From: Microvirga rosea
GTDB taxonomy: Bacteria; Pseudomonadota; Alphaproteobacteria; Rhizobiales; Beijerinckiaceae
Reading direction: 5' to 3'
Assembly: GCF_020595095.1 (NCBI RefSeq)
Contig: NZ_JAJDOP010000004.1
Location: 62,001 to 126,000 of the forward strand
Length of the DNA stretch: 64,000 nt
Shown here: in pieces, positions 1 through 9,170 of the stretch
Position numbering within the stretch: position 1 is the stretch's first letter
Layout: every line of letters begins with the position of its first letter
Translations under genes and position numbers: made by a program
The notes under the pieces: model-generated
What the model was told of the DNA's origin: nothing
Database searches by the model: none
Seen by the model: the letters and a program-made list of their open reading frames with translations, nothing else

Positions 1-966
1 CGTCTGGCCCATATCGATACGATCGTCTTTGACAAGACCGGTACGCTCACCCTGCCGGAGATGCGTGTCGCCAATACGGCTGCGATTGAACCCGAACTCT
101 TGGAAACAGCCGCTCGCCTTGCCATGTCCAGCCACCACCCTCTGGCCGCTGCCGTCGCACGGGAGATCAGGTCCGCGAAGCCTTTTCCTGGGGTTGTCGA
201 GGAGCCAGGTCGAGGCGTGCGCGCGATAGTCGACAACCGGGAGATCCGTCTCGGCAGTCCTTCCTTCTGCGGGGCAGAGGATCTCGCGGCGATCATGGCG
301 GGAGAGAACGAGCAGGCATCCGTAATTGCCTTCTCCCGCGGGGAGGAGCGGGTCGTTCTGCTCGTTCGCCAGGCCCTTCGGCCCGATGCCTTGCATACCG
401 TCAGGGCGCTGCAGGACCTCGGGCTGGATTGCCGGATCCTTTCGGGAGATCGTCCCGCAGCCGTCGGCCCCATCGCGCATGCGCTCGGGATCGCGTCCTG
501 GCGTGGGGGCGCAAAGCCCGCCGACAAGATCGGCGAACTGAAGCTTCTGATGGCCAACGGCAAGAAGGTGCTCATGGTTGGCGACGGCCTCAATGACGCA
601 CCGGCGCTCGCGAGCGCCGATGTCTCGATGTCGCCGATCACCGCCTCTGATCTCACACAGGCTCAGGCGGATGCGGTTTTCTTAGGGGACAAGCTTGCTC
701 CCGTCCTTGACGCGATCACGATTTCCCGACGGGCGCATGCGCTGATGCGGCAGAACCTCGTCCTTGCGCTGGTTTACAATCTCATCGCGGTGCCGCTGGC
801 GTTTCTCGGCTACGTGACGCCCCTTGTGGCAGCGCTCGCCATGTCCGGCTCCTCGAGTCTCGTGACCTTGAATGCTCTGCGGGCGCGCGGCAAAAAGGTA
901 GACCCAATGGCAAAGGCTTCGACCGGCCCTTCCCGCTTGACTGAAATTGCTTCCCAAGGAGCGTGA
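1..966 (+). CDS. fixI: Cation-transporting P-type ATPase FixI/CcoI, C-terminal part
   Basis: Partial gene entering from the left edge; 321 residues are visible. The phosphorylation motif DKTGT is at visible residues 11-15. It is followed by the HHPL motif of the nucleotide-binding domain, the hinge motif GDGLNDAPA, and two C-terminal membrane helices ending in the MSGSSS segment typical of P1B ATPases. The fixS gene three bases downstream points to the FixI/CcoI branch, which delivers copper for assembly of the cbb3-type terminal oxidase, rather than to a general CopA exporter. The N-terminal metal-binding and transmembrane part lies outside the window, so the metal specificity motif cannot be checked. 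Confidence 0.9.
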   Translation, partial: RLAHIDTIVFDKTGTLTLPEMRVANTAAIEPELLETAARLAMSSHHPLAAAVAREIRSAKPFPGVVEEPGRGVRAIVDNREIRLGSPSFCGAEDLAAIMAGENEQASVIAFSRGEERVVLLVRQALRPDALHTVRALQDLGLDCRILSGDRPAAVGPIAHALGIASWRGGAKPADKIGELKLLMANGKKVLMVGDGLNDAPALASADVSMSPITASDLTQAQADAVFLGDKLAPVLDAITISRRAHALMRQNLVLALVYNLIAVPLAFLGYVTPLVAALAMSGSSSLVTLNALRARGKKVDPMAKASTGPSRLTEIASQGA

Positions 967-969
967 GCA

Positions 970-1119
970 ATGAATGTGCTCCTCTTTCTCGTACCTATGG
1001 CGCTCCTGCTCGGCCTTTCGGGTCTCGCGGCATTTCTGTGGTCTCTTCGAAACGGCCAATACGACGACGTGCAAGGCGCAGCCCTGCGGGTCCTCAGTGA
1101 CGAGGATTTGAAACCATGA
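970..1119 (+). CDS. fixS: cbb3-type cytochrome oxidase assembly protein FixS/CcoS
   Basis: A 49-residue protein with one N-terminal membrane helix (MNVLLFLVPMALLLGLSGLA). After the helix come the conserved SLRNGQYDD segment and an acidic tail, which are hallmarks of CcoS. This small inner-membrane protein is needed for incorporation of cofactors into cbb3 oxidase. It starts 3 bases after the fixI stop, and its own stop overlaps the next start (ATGA at 1116-1119), so the three genes are probably one transcript. Confidence 0.9.
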   Translation: MNVLLFLVPMALLLGLSGLAAFLWSLRNGQYDDVQGAALRVLSDEDLKP

Positions 1120-2228
1120 CGACCCTCACGGGTCTTCCCCGCGCGGGACAGCTGGACTGTGTCTGCGCCGTGGCGTCAGACGACAGCCCGGTGGCAGGCC
1201 GCAGTACATTTCTTTTGGCGACGGCCTTTTCCCTTTCGGTTTTGGCGCAGATTCTGATTTTAGGAATCTTGCCGCTCGCGGGCCTTTCCCTCGCCCCCGA
1301 CCACACATGGACGTCACTCCCCTATGCGGCATTCTATGCCGGAGCAGCCGTCGCGAGCCTTCCGGCCTCCCTTCTTCTGGATGCGCTCGGCCGGCGAGCG
1401 GCATTTTCGCTTGGCGCCAGTCTTGGGATCGCGGGGGGGCTGGTGCTCGTCTGGGCTCTGGTCCACTGGCATTTCGGCGCTCTTGTCCTCAGCGCATTTT
1501 GGCTGGGCGTCGCCGGAGGCTTCAGTCTGTTCTATCGCCACGCCGCTGCGGGATTAAGCGGCCAAGGCCCGCGAGGAACCCTGCTGGTCTTTGGCGCGGC
1601 AACCCTTGTAGGCCTTGTCGCGCCGACTCTTGCCGGTCTGGCGGAGACCATGCTGTCGCCGCTCACCTTCGTGGGTGTGGCGATCCTGGCTGCCACGGCG
1701 CATATTGGCTCGCTCGTGGCGACGGCAGCTCTTCCCTATGGGCCTGAGCGCTCGTTCGCAGACGAGGGAGCAACCAGAACCTCCTTCAAGGACATTCGTC
1801 TCCCGACCCTCGTCGGGAGCCTGGCTTGGTTTCTCATGACCTTTCTGATGGGGGCCACTCCGCTTGCCATGGTCGGCTGCGGGCTCGCGGAAGCGGTTCC
1901 CGGAGCGATCGCCTGGCACGTGATCGCCATGTATGCCCCTACCCTAATCTTAGCGACCCTGCCTGGCCGCTTGGGCGCGGCGCGGATCCTCTCCGGCGGC
2001 TGCGCCGCACTTCTGGCTGGAACTCTCGCCTTTGTCTTGGCAGGAACAGTCGCCGGGTTCTCCATTTCCACCGCGCTCGTAGGAATAGGGTGGTCGCTGG
2101 TGACCTCCGGAGCGACTCTGTGGATTCATCGTAGCGGGTCGCCCTCTCGTTGGGCCCTGGGCCTGCATGATGGATCTCTCCTGGCTGGCGCCCTTCTCGG
2201 TGCTCTCGCAACAAGCCTGTTCGCTTAG
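1116..2228 (+). CDS. Major facilitator superfamily transporter
   Basis: A 370-residue, very hydrophobic protein with roughly ten to twelve predicted helices beginning near residue 30. The loop between early helices carries LLLDALGRRAAF (about residues 85-96), resembling the MFS loop 2-3 signature GxxxDrxGRR. The first 28 residues are polar. It is translationally coupled to fixS (ATGA overlap). The link to the oxidase assembly genes suggests a metal or haem-related substrate, but that is only inference from position; the substrate is unknown. Confidence 0.75.
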   Translation: MTTLTGLPRAGQLDCVCAVASDDSPVAGRSTFLLATAFSLSVLAQILILGILPLAGLSLAPDHTWTSLPYAAFYAGAAVASLPASLLLDALGRRAAFSLGASLGIAGGLVLVWALVHWHFGALVLSAFWLGVAGGFSLFYRHAAAGLSGQGPRGTLLVFGAATLVGLVAPTLAGLAETMLSPLTFVGVAILAATAHIGSLVATAALPYGPERSFADEGATRTSFKDIRLPTLVGSLAWFLMTFLMGATPLAMVGCGLAEAVPGAIAWHVIAMYAPTLILATLPGRLGAARILSGGCAALLAGTLAFVLAGTVAGFSISTALVGIGWSLVTSGATLWIHRSGSPSRWALGLHDGSLLAGALLGALATSLFA

Positions 2229-2400
2229 GATCTTCGATCAACACACCTTTCGCAGTCCGGTGCCTTATCGGCTCTTTACGTTCGGAACCGATTGTCCCTC
2301 TCGGCAATAACCCCACGGACGATGGTTGTCGCAGCCGTTCTTACGGCCGGACCGTCCTTGGTGAGGAACTCGCCCCCCGGGCTGAGACGATGGTGATCGA

Positions 2401-3447
2401 ATGGGCGAGCGACCAGCAAGGCTTGGGTTTCCGGTCAAGGTCATGGGCCGACCTGACCTGAAAAGTAACGACGCGCGGCGATCGGCCAGCAATCCGCACC
2501 TGAGAGTATCGCTGGAATATCTCGACGCGATCCTGGACTACCTGGATCACCACAATATCCACATGTACCGCATGTCGTCCGATCTCGCGCCCTACGCGAC
2601 CCACCCGGACACGCCGCAATTCCATTCCATGATCCAGGAGAGCAGGAGCGAGTTGAAGGCGTTCGGAGACAAGGCAAAACGTCTGGACATCCGCCTGTCA
2701 TTTCACCCTTCGCAGTTTATCGTTCTCAACAGCCAGGATACGAGCTTGGTCGAGAAGAGCATTTGGGATCTCTCGTCCCAAGCCGAAATGCTCGACCTGA
2801 TGGAACTTGGCCCCGAAGCTGTCCTCGTGGTCCATGTGGGCGGCACCTATGGAGACCGAAAGTCAAGCGCCGCGCGCTGGGTCGAAACATGGCATACGCT
2901 GCCGGAGCCCGTTCGCAGGCGCCTTGTTCTGGAAAATGACGATCTTCGCTTCAGCGCGGCCGACGTCCTCTGGATCCATGAGCATACGGGCGTGCGGCTG
3001 ATTTTCGACTATCAGCATTTCTGGTGCTTCAACCCCGAGAACCTCGCCTTGCGGCCGACCGTCGAGTCCTTTCTGAAAACCTGGCCCCACGACGTGCGGC
3101 CGAAAATCCATTTTTCCTCTCCGCGGACGGAACTTCGACAGATCAAGAGAAAAAGTCGGAAAACGGGAAAGAACGAGATCGTGAATATGGCTCCCATCTG
3201 GACGGGGCATGCGGATTTCTGCAATCCGTTCGAGTTCTCGACCTTCATGCGCGCGGTCGATGGCCTGGAATTCGACGTGATGTTGGAAGCGAAAGCCAAA
3301 GATCTCGCTCTGATCCGGCTGCGCCCCGATCTGTTGCGTTACGCGCCCGACGTCGCTGCCCGGTTCGGATTGTCGGAAAGCCAAATAGCGCTCCTCAGCG
3401 GGGCAGAAGACGAGGTGCTTGAAACCGAAGCGGAAGCGGGTGCCTAG
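2401..3447 (+). CDS. uvdE: UV damage endonuclease UvdE/UvsE
   Basis: A 348-residue TIM-barrel protein of the UVDE family, which nicks DNA 5' to UV photoproducts and some other lesions. Family segments seen include RLGFPVKVMGRPDLKSNDAR near the N-terminus, MYRMSSDLAPYATHP (about 52-66), LSFHPSQFIVLNS (metal-ligand His) and HVGGTYGDRKS. ENDD, FDYQHFWC and KIHFSSPR are also present. Its stop codon overlaps the stop of the convergent phoD-like gene by four bases (CTAG, 3444-3447). No LexA-type box was seen in the 170 bases upstream. Confidence 0.92.
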   Translation: MGERPARLGFPVKVMGRPDLKSNDARRSASNPHLRVSLEYLDAILDYLDHHNIHMYRMSSDLAPYATHPDTPQFHSMIQESRSELKAFGDKAKRLDIRLSFHPSQFIVLNSQDTSLVEKSIWDLSSQAEMLDLMELGPEAVLVVHVGGTYGDRKSSAARWVETWHTLPEPVRRRLVLENDDLRFSAADVLWIHEHTGVRLIFDYQHFWCFNPENLALRPTVESFLKTWPHDVRPKIHFSSPRTELRQIKRKSRKTGKNEIVNMAPIWTGHADFCNPFEFSTFMRAVDGLEFDVMLEAKAKDLALIRLRPDLLRYAPDVAARFGLSESQIALLSGAEDEVLETEAEAGA

Positions 3448-4985
3448 CCCTCGACGACTCCCGGTCGACCATCGAGACATGCAAAGGTCGCGACACGAGA
3501 AACGGGCGAACCGGGCTCCTTCTCGTTTGCGACCGCTTCGAAACCGACCTCGCAACGGTCCTTCTTCAAGGACACGACGGCAAACCCGCGCTTGTCGTCT
3601 CTCGCATATTTGATGTGCGGGTTCTTGGCACGCACCGTCGCAAGCCCCTTGGCGCTAGGCCCTTCCGAGGTAATCGATGTTCCGCAGAACTCGGTGGCGA
3701 CGACGCTGGATTTCTCATCGCGGAAATCGCTCTTGAGATCCGCCGCAAAGAACGCATGGACATCTCCGCCGATCACGACCGGATTTGGAGCGCGATGCTC
3801 CACGAGACTGTCGAGAAGGCGCCGCCGCCCGGCGGCGTAGCCATCCCAGCCGTCCATCCAGTAGCCGTGCCCCTCTCCCGGATCGAGATCACGCTCCGCC
3901 ATGAGGGTTTGTTGGGCAATGATCGTCCAGCGCCCCTTGTCTCCCGCGAGGGTGCGATCAACCCACTTTTCCTGCCCGTCTCCCAACATCGTGCGGTCTT
4001 CCCGCAGCCGGTCAGCGCAATCCACCCGAGGGGATGCGCTACGCCCCGGGAGGCAGGCATGGTGGGATCGGTATTGGCGGTCATCGAGAAGAAGGAGGTT
4101 CGCCATGTCGCCGAAGCGGTATTGATCGTAGATAACCGCCTGCGGGCCCTGAGGGCGAGCGGAGACGGGCAAGGGCATATGCTCGTAATAGGCCTGATAA
4201 GCGGCGGCCCGCACCTTCAGGAACTGATCACGGTCGGCCATCAGAGACGAACGGTCGTCCGTGTAGTCGTTTGCAACCTCGTGATCGTCCCAGATCGAGA
4301 GCCAGGGGAACGCAGCGTGAGCCGACTGCAAGTCCGGATCGAGCTTGTAGAGCGCATAACGCTCGCGAAACTCCGGCAAAGTCGTCGGGATGCCCCCTGT
4401 ATGCTTGCGGACGTGACGGGATCCCCACGAGGACTCGTAGATATAGTCCCCAAGGTGAACCACAAAGTCGAGCTCCCGTCGGGCTATTTCCGCGTAGGCT
4501 GAAAAGTAGCCCTGCTCATATTGTTGACAGGACGCATAAGCGAAGCGGAGATCGGGGGCGGCGCCGACGGCGGGCGCGGTGCGTGTCCGCCCGATGGGAC
4601 TGACGGCTCGCCCCACCCTGAAACGATACCAGTACCACCGCCCCGGCTTCAATCCAGCGACCGTGACGTGCACGGCGTGGGCCGAAGCCTGCTCTGCGAC
4701 GGCGCGACCTTTTCGAACGACCCGTCCGAAATTCTCATCCTCCGCCACCTGCCAGTCGACGGCGACCGGTTGAGCCGACATCCCTCCTCCCTCGAGGGGC
4801 TTGGGTGCCAGACGCGTCCAGATGACGACGCTGTTTGCCCGGGGAGCTCCCGACGCGACCCCAAGGGTAAAAGGATAGTCAGGAAGGAGCGGAGCGGCTT
4901 CCAGGATACCGAAGGGCCGAACCGCCAAGGTTGCGCCGATGGAGGCTTGGAGGAACCGCCTCCTGGGCAGAACAAGATCGCTCAT
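3444..4985 (-). CDS. phoD: PhoD-family alkaline phosphatase (Tat-exported)
   Basis: A 513-residue protein with a twin-arginine signal (RRRFLQ at about residues 8-13) followed by a hydrophobic stretch, so it is probably exported folded to the periplasm. PhoD/PAP-like metallophosphatase motifs occur in order: YASCQQYEQGYFSAY, HLGDYIYE, WDDHEVANDY, LLDDRQYRS, and GGDVHAFFAADL near residue 415. The N-terminal Fn3-like PhoD_N domain is at about residues 38-140. It would release phosphate from mono- or diesters using Ca/Fe. No Pho box was identified. The gene converges on uvdE. Confidence 0.88.
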   Translation of the reverse strand: MSDLVLPRRRFLQASIGATLAVRPFGILEAAPLLPDYPFTLGVASGAPRANSVVIWTRLAPKPLEGGGMSAQPVAVDWQVAEDENFGRVVRKGRAVAEQASAHAVHVTVAGLKPGRWYWYRFRVGRAVSPIGRTRTAPAVGAAPDLRFAYASCQQYEQGYFSAYAEIARRELDFVVHLGDYIYESSWGSRHVRKHTGGIPTTLPEFRERYALYKLDPDLQSAHAAFPWLSIWDDHEVANDYTDDRSSLMADRDQFLKVRAAAYQAYYEHMPLPVSARPQGPQAVIYDQYRFGDMANLLLLDDRQYRSHHACLPGRSASPRVDCADRLREDRTMLGDGQEKWVDRTLAGDKGRWTIIAQQTLMAERDLDPGEGHGYWMDGWDGYAAGRRRLLDSLVEHRAPNPVVIGGDVHAFFAADLKSDFRDEKSSVVATEFCGTSITSEGPSAKGLATVRAKNPHIKYARDDKRGFAVVSLKKDRCEVGFEAVANEKEPGSPVSRVATFACLDGRPGVVEG

Positions 4986-5168
4986 CGTCTTCCAGATAAC
5001 GGGTCAGGACAAGATTCGTGATTTCGGCATCGAGGCTAAGCCATATGTCTGAAATTGACAGGAAAAACTCTCCCAAAGGCGAGCTGGATCTGCGTCGTGC
5101 CGTTTATTTGGTCATTGACCTTCGCTAGATCATGCCTAGCCTCATGTGCTCTCATTGGAGGTCATTCA

Positions 5169-6140
5169 ATGCGATACGGATTGCGCCTTTTGGCGATGAC
5201 GGCATTTTCCCTCCTGGGAATGCTCGTTTCGGCCCAAGCTCAGCAGACGACTGTTCGGGTTGGCCATTTTCCGAATATTACCCACGTTCAAGCTCTGGTC
5301 GCCCGCGCATTGGAGCGACAGGGCAAAGGCTGGTTCAGCGAGCGTCTCGGGCCGAACGTCAAGATCGAGTGGTATGTCTACAATGCGGGTCCGAGCGCGA
5401 TGGAGGCGATTTTCGCGAAATCGCTGGACCTTACTTATGTGGGTCCGAACCCGGCGCTCAATGCCTATGCACGCTCTCGTGGGGATGAGGTCCGTGTGGT
5501 TGCGGGGGCCGTCAATGGAGGTTCCGCGCTGGTCGTCCAGCAGGGATCGACACTTGAGAAGCCTGCCGATTTCAAAGGCAAGCGCATGGCAACTCCTCAA
5601 TTCGGAAACACTCAGGATGTGGCCGCTCGCGCTTGGCTCATCGGAGGCGGATTGCGGATCACCCAAACCGGAGGCGATGCGCAGGTTCTCCCCACGAGCA
5701 ATCCAGACCAATTGTCCCTTTTCCAGAGCAAGCAGATCGACGCCGTCTGGACCGTGGAGCCCTGGGTTTCAAGACTCGAGTCCGAAGCCGGAGGTAAAAT
5801 CCTGGTCGAGGAAAAGGAAGCCATCACGACGGTGCTTGTTTCCAGTGCGGATTTCCTGGCTAAAAATCGTGATCTTGCCAAACGTTTTGTCTCTGCTCAT
5901 CGAGAGCTGTCGGACTGGATTCAGAAGAATCCCGATGAGGCCCAGCGCTTGGCACGCGATGAGCTTCAGGCCTCCTTCAGGATTGACATGGGAGCGGAGC
6001 TGGTAGCGCGGGCCTGGAGCCGGATGACCATCACACCGGACGTGACGCGGGAAGCATTCCAATCCTTCGTCGCCAGTGCGCAGCGCGTGGGATTTTTGCG
6101 TGACACCCCGGATTTGGCACGGCTGGTCGAGAGTCCTTGA
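5169..6140 (+). CDS. ABC transporter substrate-binding protein, sulfonate/nitrate/taurine type
   Basis: A 323-residue periplasmic binding protein with a Sec signal peptide ending near residue 23 (SAQAQ). The start at 5169 is chosen because GGAG (5157-5160) precedes it and the signal peptide begins there; the longer frame from 5055 lacks both. Features of the NMT1/SsuA fold include VRVGHFPNITHVQA, NAGPSAMEAIFA, LDLTYVGPNPALNAY and WTVEPWVSRLE. It is the first gene of a three-gene importer, joined to the next by an ATGA overlap. Exact substrate not determinable. An 11-bp palindrome GGTCATTGACC (5110-5120) lies in its promoter region. Confidence 0.85.
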   Translation: MRYGLRLLAMTAFSLLGMLVSAQAQQTTVRVGHFPNITHVQALVARALERQGKGWFSERLGPNVKIEWYVYNAGPSAMEAIFAKSLDLTYVGPNPALNAYARSRGDEVRVVAGAVNGGSALVVQQGSTLEKPADFKGKRMATPQFGNTQDVAARAWLIGGGLRITQTGGDAQVLPTSNPDQLSLFQSKQIDAVWTVEPWVSRLESEAGGKILVEEKEAITTVLVSSADFLAKNRDLAKRFVSAHRELSDWIQKNPDEAQRLARDELQASFRIDMGAELVARAWSRMTITPDVTREAFQSFVASAQRVGFLRDTPDLARLVESP

Positions 6141-6949
6141 TGGCATCCCCCTCGACATCCTTCCCGGGCGAGCATCCTGCGAAGCTCGTCATCAACGATG
6201 TTTCCAAGAGCTTTACCCCGTCGCGTGTGCTCGTCCAGGCCCTCGACAACGTATCCCTCACGGTTGCCGAAGGGGAATTCCTGTGCTTGATCGGTCCGAG
6301 TGGCTGCGGCAAGTCCACCCTGCTCGATATCATCGCCGGTTTGACAAGGCCCGACAGCGGTCGCGTTCTGGCCGACGGCAAGCTGGTGGAAGGGCCTGGA
6401 CGGCAGCGTCTTGTGATGTTCCAGGAATCCGCTCTTTTTCCGTGGCTCGACGCATACGGAAATGTCATGTTCGGCCTGAAGCTCCGGCCCGATCTGACGA
6501 ACCGTGAGCGGCACAAGATAGCGGATTACTATCTGGAGCTGGTAGGGCTGGAAAAGTTCAAGCACGCTCATGTGCATGAGCTCTCTGGCGGCATGAAGCA
6601 GCGGGTCGCCCTGGCGCGGGCCCTGGCGCCAGACCCGCAGGTTCTCCTGATGGACGAGCCTTTCGCCGCTTTGGACGCTCTCACGAGAGACCAGCTCTAT
6701 GACGATATCCAACGTATTTGGATGGAAAGTCGCAAGACCATTGTGTTCGTCACACACAATGTGAGGGAAGCAGCATGTCTGGGCGATCGCGTCGTTCTTA
6801 TGTCGCCGTCCCCGGGGCGGATCGCGGAGATCTTTGAAGTACCCCTCCCCCGCCCCCGTGACATCAACAGTCCGGACCTAGCCGGCTACGCCTATCGAAT
6901 CGCAGCAGCGCTCAAAGGCACGCTTGTTGAAGGGGCGGTTTCCGAATGA
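6137..6949 (+). CDS. ABC transporter ATP-binding protein, SsuB/TauB type
   Basis: A 270-residue nucleotide-binding subunit. Walker A GPSGCGKST is at residues 53-61, the Q-loop at FQES, the ABC signature LSGGMKQR at 149-156, and Walker B VLLMDEP at about 166-172, followed by the D-loop ALDALT and the H-loop histidine in FVTHN. It belongs to the nitrate/sulfonate/taurine importer branch. The start overlaps the stop of the binding-protein gene (6137-6140), and its stop overlaps the permease start (6946-6949). Confidence 0.92.
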   Translation: MMASPSTSFPGEHPAKLVINDVSKSFTPSRVLVQALDNVSLTVAEGEFLCLIGPSGCGKSTLLDIIAGLTRPDSGRVLADGKLVEGPGRQRLVMFQESALFPWLDAYGNVMFGLKLRPDLTNRERHKIADYYLELVGLEKFKHAHVHELSGGMKQRVALARALAPDPQVLLMDEPFAALDALTRDQLYDDIQRIWMESRKTIVFVTHNVREAACLGDRVVLMSPSPGRIAEIFEVPLPRPRDINSPDLAGYAYRIAAALKGTLVEGAVSE

Positions 6950-7719
6950 AACGCCTGATCATTGCCGTTCTTTTCTTTGTGGTATTGTTCGCTGTCTGGG
7001 ATCTGGCAGTCCGAAGTGGGCGTTGGTCCGCAATTCTTCTGCCGTCTCCCGTCGCAGTCGCGGATTATATTTGGTCAGCGCTATGGGACGGCACCCTCAT
7101 CGATGCGGCGTGGGTCACCTTGAAGCGACTTTTCATCGGATATCTGGCAGGAGTGATCATCGGTCTCCCCTTGGGCCTTCTAACGAGCACCTCACAGATT
7201 TTGGAGGATACCGTCGGCGCACTTGCCCTCGGGCTTCAGACCCTCCCCAGCGTCTGCTGGGTTCCTCTGGCTCTGGTCTGGTTCGGGCAAACAGAAGGCG
7301 CGATGCTGTTTGTCGTCATCATGGGCACGGTGTGGTCCGTGATCATCGCAACCGACAACGGCACCCGCAACATCCCACCGATCTATGCGAGGGCGGCCAG
7401 GACCATGGGATCGGAAGGATTCCATAAATGGACCCGCGTCATTTTGCCGGCGTCCCTTCCGTTTCTCGTCAGCGGCATGAAGCAGGGCTGGGCCTTTGCC
7501 TGGCGATCTCTGATGGCCGCCGAAATCTACGTCACGATTCTGACCGGCTTTGGCCTTGGGCACCTTCTCCACTATGGGCGGGAGCTGAATGCCATGGAGC
7601 AGGTGATTGGCGTGATGATCGTCATCGTTCTGATCGGCTGGCTCGCGGACCGGTGCCTGTTCTCTCCTTGGGAGCGCTTTCTCCATCGGCGTTGGGGCAC
7701 AAACGTCAAAGCGTCTTAG
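6946..7719 (+). CDS. ABC transporter permease, SsuC/TauC type
   Basis: A 257-residue inner-membrane protein with about six helices. The cytoplasmic coupling (EAA-type) loop reads ARAARTMGSEGFHKWTRVIL near residues 148-167, followed by ASLPFLVSGMKQGW, typical of the BPD_transp_1 family in sulfonate/nitrate importers. It is the last gene of the operon. Downstream it faces the convergent LLM/CMD operon across 68 bases that contain a hairpin. Confidence 0.9.
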   Translation: MKRLIIAVLFFVVLFAVWDLAVRSGRWSAILLPSPVAVADYIWSALWDGTLIDAAWVTLKRLFIGYLAGVIIGLPLGLLTSTSQILEDTVGALALGLQTLPSVCWVPLALVWFGQTEGAMLFVVIMGTVWSVIIATDNGTRNIPPIYARAARTMGSEGFHKWTRVILPASLPFLVSGMKQGWAFAWRSLMAAEIYVTILTGFGLGHLLHYGRELNAMEQVIGVMIVIVLIGWLADRCLFSPWERFLHRRWGTNVKAS

Positions 7720-7720
7720 T

Positions 7721-7743
7721 CCGCCCTTCGACACCGCGGGCGG
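7721..7743. terminator. Hairpin between convergent operons
   Basis: CCGCCC (7721-7726) pairs with GGGCGG (7738-7743) around an 11-base loop, immediately after the permease stop and before the convergent AhpD-like gene. There is no U tract on either side, so this is a weak terminator candidate. Confidence 0.35.
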
Positions 7744-7787
7744 CCCGTACTCTGACGAATACGAGCCTGCCGCAGGGTTGTTACGGC

Positions 7788-8408
7788 TCAAGCGTTCGCA
7801 GACGCCTGAGCGGGAGCGGACGGCTCTCCAAGGGACAGCATCAGGCGATTGGCCCAATTGAAGAAAGCGGACCCGTTGATCACGTCAACGATCTCAAGAT
7901 CGTCGAGCCCCGTTGCACGAAGCGCTTCCACATGCTTCTGCCCGAACCGGATGGGTGTTTCCGTCAGAGAAACGGACGCGTCGATAATGGCGTTCCAACG
8001 TGGATCAATATCCGCGGTAACGCCTTCGTCCAGCAGGCGCTGCACATCCGCCTTCCGCTTCGAGTACTGCGTCGCGAAGCGGGAATGGACGGAGGCGCAG
8101 TAAATGCAGCCGTTTAAACGCGATGTCGCCGTTGCGGCCAGTTCACGCTCCGCCCGTGGCAAACCGTCAGCCGTGTTGTAGAAAATGTCCTTGTCCGTCT
8201 TCGTTCTGGCTTGCAGCACGTCGGGATCCCGCGCCAGGAGAAGGAAATACGGTGACTTCGAGCGGGACGCATCGACGAGACCTGCCCAATGCCGCTCGGT
8301 CAATTGGTCCGCCGGATATGGCTCAAGCCAGGGGAGCCAGCCCAGTTCCTCCTGGGTGAAAATGACGGGCTCTGTGTTTTCAGGATGTGAAAGAATGCTT
8401 TCCGACAT
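7788..8408 (-). CDS. Alkylhydroperoxidase-domain protein (Avi_7169-like family)
   Basis: A 206-residue AhpD-fold protein. The redox motif CIYC with the downstream histidine (C101, C104, H108 in CIYCASVH) is the AhpD active-site pattern. The start at 8408 is an ATG with GAGGAG seven bases upstream; an in-frame TTG at 8426 is less likely. From memory of the family, this matches the 'alkylhydroperoxidase domain protein, Avi_7169 family', which co-occurs with the CMD and luciferase-like genes upstream here. It is the last gene of the operon. Probable role: peroxide or thiol-linked reduction, or decarboxylase-like chemistry on the oxidation product; not proven. Confidence 0.8.
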   Translation of the reverse strand: MSESILSHPENTEPVIFTQEELGWLPWLEPYPADQLTERHWAGLVDASRSKSPYFLLLARDPDVLQARTKTDKDIFYNTADGLPRAERELAATATSRLNGCIYCASVHSRFATQYSKRKADVQRLLDEGVTADIDPRWNAIIDASVSLTETPIRFGQKHVEALRATGLDDLEIVDVINGSAFFNWANRLMLSLGEPSAPAQASANA

Positions 8409-8422
8409 GGTTCTACTCCTCG

Positions 8423-9088
8423 TCAAATACCACCCGAAGCCAGGACAGTCGTAAAGACCGACGCTCTTTCGATCTCGACAACGGCTTGCTCATGCGCTGC
8501 GGCGAGCGTGCGCAGACCTGCAATGACGCGGACTTGAAATGACAAGAACGCGACGAGTTGAGACAGCGTTACCACATCCGTCGTCGACCAGCCGGCATCC
8601 AAGAGCTTCTGCAATGCCGCTGCGCTGGCATCCCGCGGGCGGAATACCAAGAGATGCGCATGTTCGAGGGCGGCAGACAGCCTCGGCCCGAGAATTGATC
8701 CGCTTTCCGCAGATACTCTGTAATCGGGTCCATTTTGATCTTCGGCCGTCAACGGCCCCTGAGGGTAGCGTCCATAGGGCCCTTCGGTGGAACCGTTGGC
8801 AACTTCTCTGTTTACAGCTCCCAAGATGCCTGCCTGGTCGAGCTTTCTCAAATTCCGCTCATAGAACTCGACAACGATCGGCTGGCGATGCAGACCTGCG
8901 ACGAAAGTCGCGATCGCATATCTCTCGAGCGAGGTCACATTGCCGGGAACCTCCGGCTCGAAAAGTGCCTGGTAGCTCTTTTGCGCATTCTCCCGCGCCT
9001 GGGGCCTCTTGTCCCTGATTTCGGAGAGATACGTTCCGGGCGCGATGCCGGCGAGGAGATCAATGACGTCTACAGTTGCTGTGCTCAT
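8423..9088 (-). CDS. CMD-domain protein (Avi_7170-like family)
   Basis: A 221-residue protein of carboxymuconolactone-decarboxylase-like fold. I found no CxxC pair, unlike its neighbour, so it may be a non-redox partner. The start at 9088 (MSTATVDVIDLL) is chosen because similarity of the fold begins there; the frame extends 54 codons further upstream into unconvincing sequence. It lies 82 bases after the luciferase-like gene and 14 bases before the AhpD-like gene start. The family normally occurs paired with that gene. Confidence 0.78.
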   Translation of the reverse strand: MSTATVDVIDLLAGIAPGTYLSEIRDKRPQARENAQKSYQALFEPEVPGNVTSLERYAIATFVAGLHRQPIVVEFYERNLRKLDQAGILGAVNREVANGSTEGPYGRYPQGPLTAEDQNGPDYRVSAESGSILGPRLSAALEHAHLLVFRPRDASAAALQKLLDAGWSTTDVVTLSQLVAFLSFQVRVIAGLRTLAAAHEQAVVEIERASVFTTVLASGGI

Positions 9089-9170
9089 GATATCACCATG
9101 TGACGGAGACAGAGAAAGGGGACCCGTCCCGTTTCTGCTCCAATAAAATCGAGGGCTCGTTATGAGTGGG

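Noticed and set aside
4986..5168. Possible riboswitch upstream of the sulfonate-type importer
   Set aside because: No conserved riboswitch core could be recognised in the 183 bases; only a short palindrome is present.
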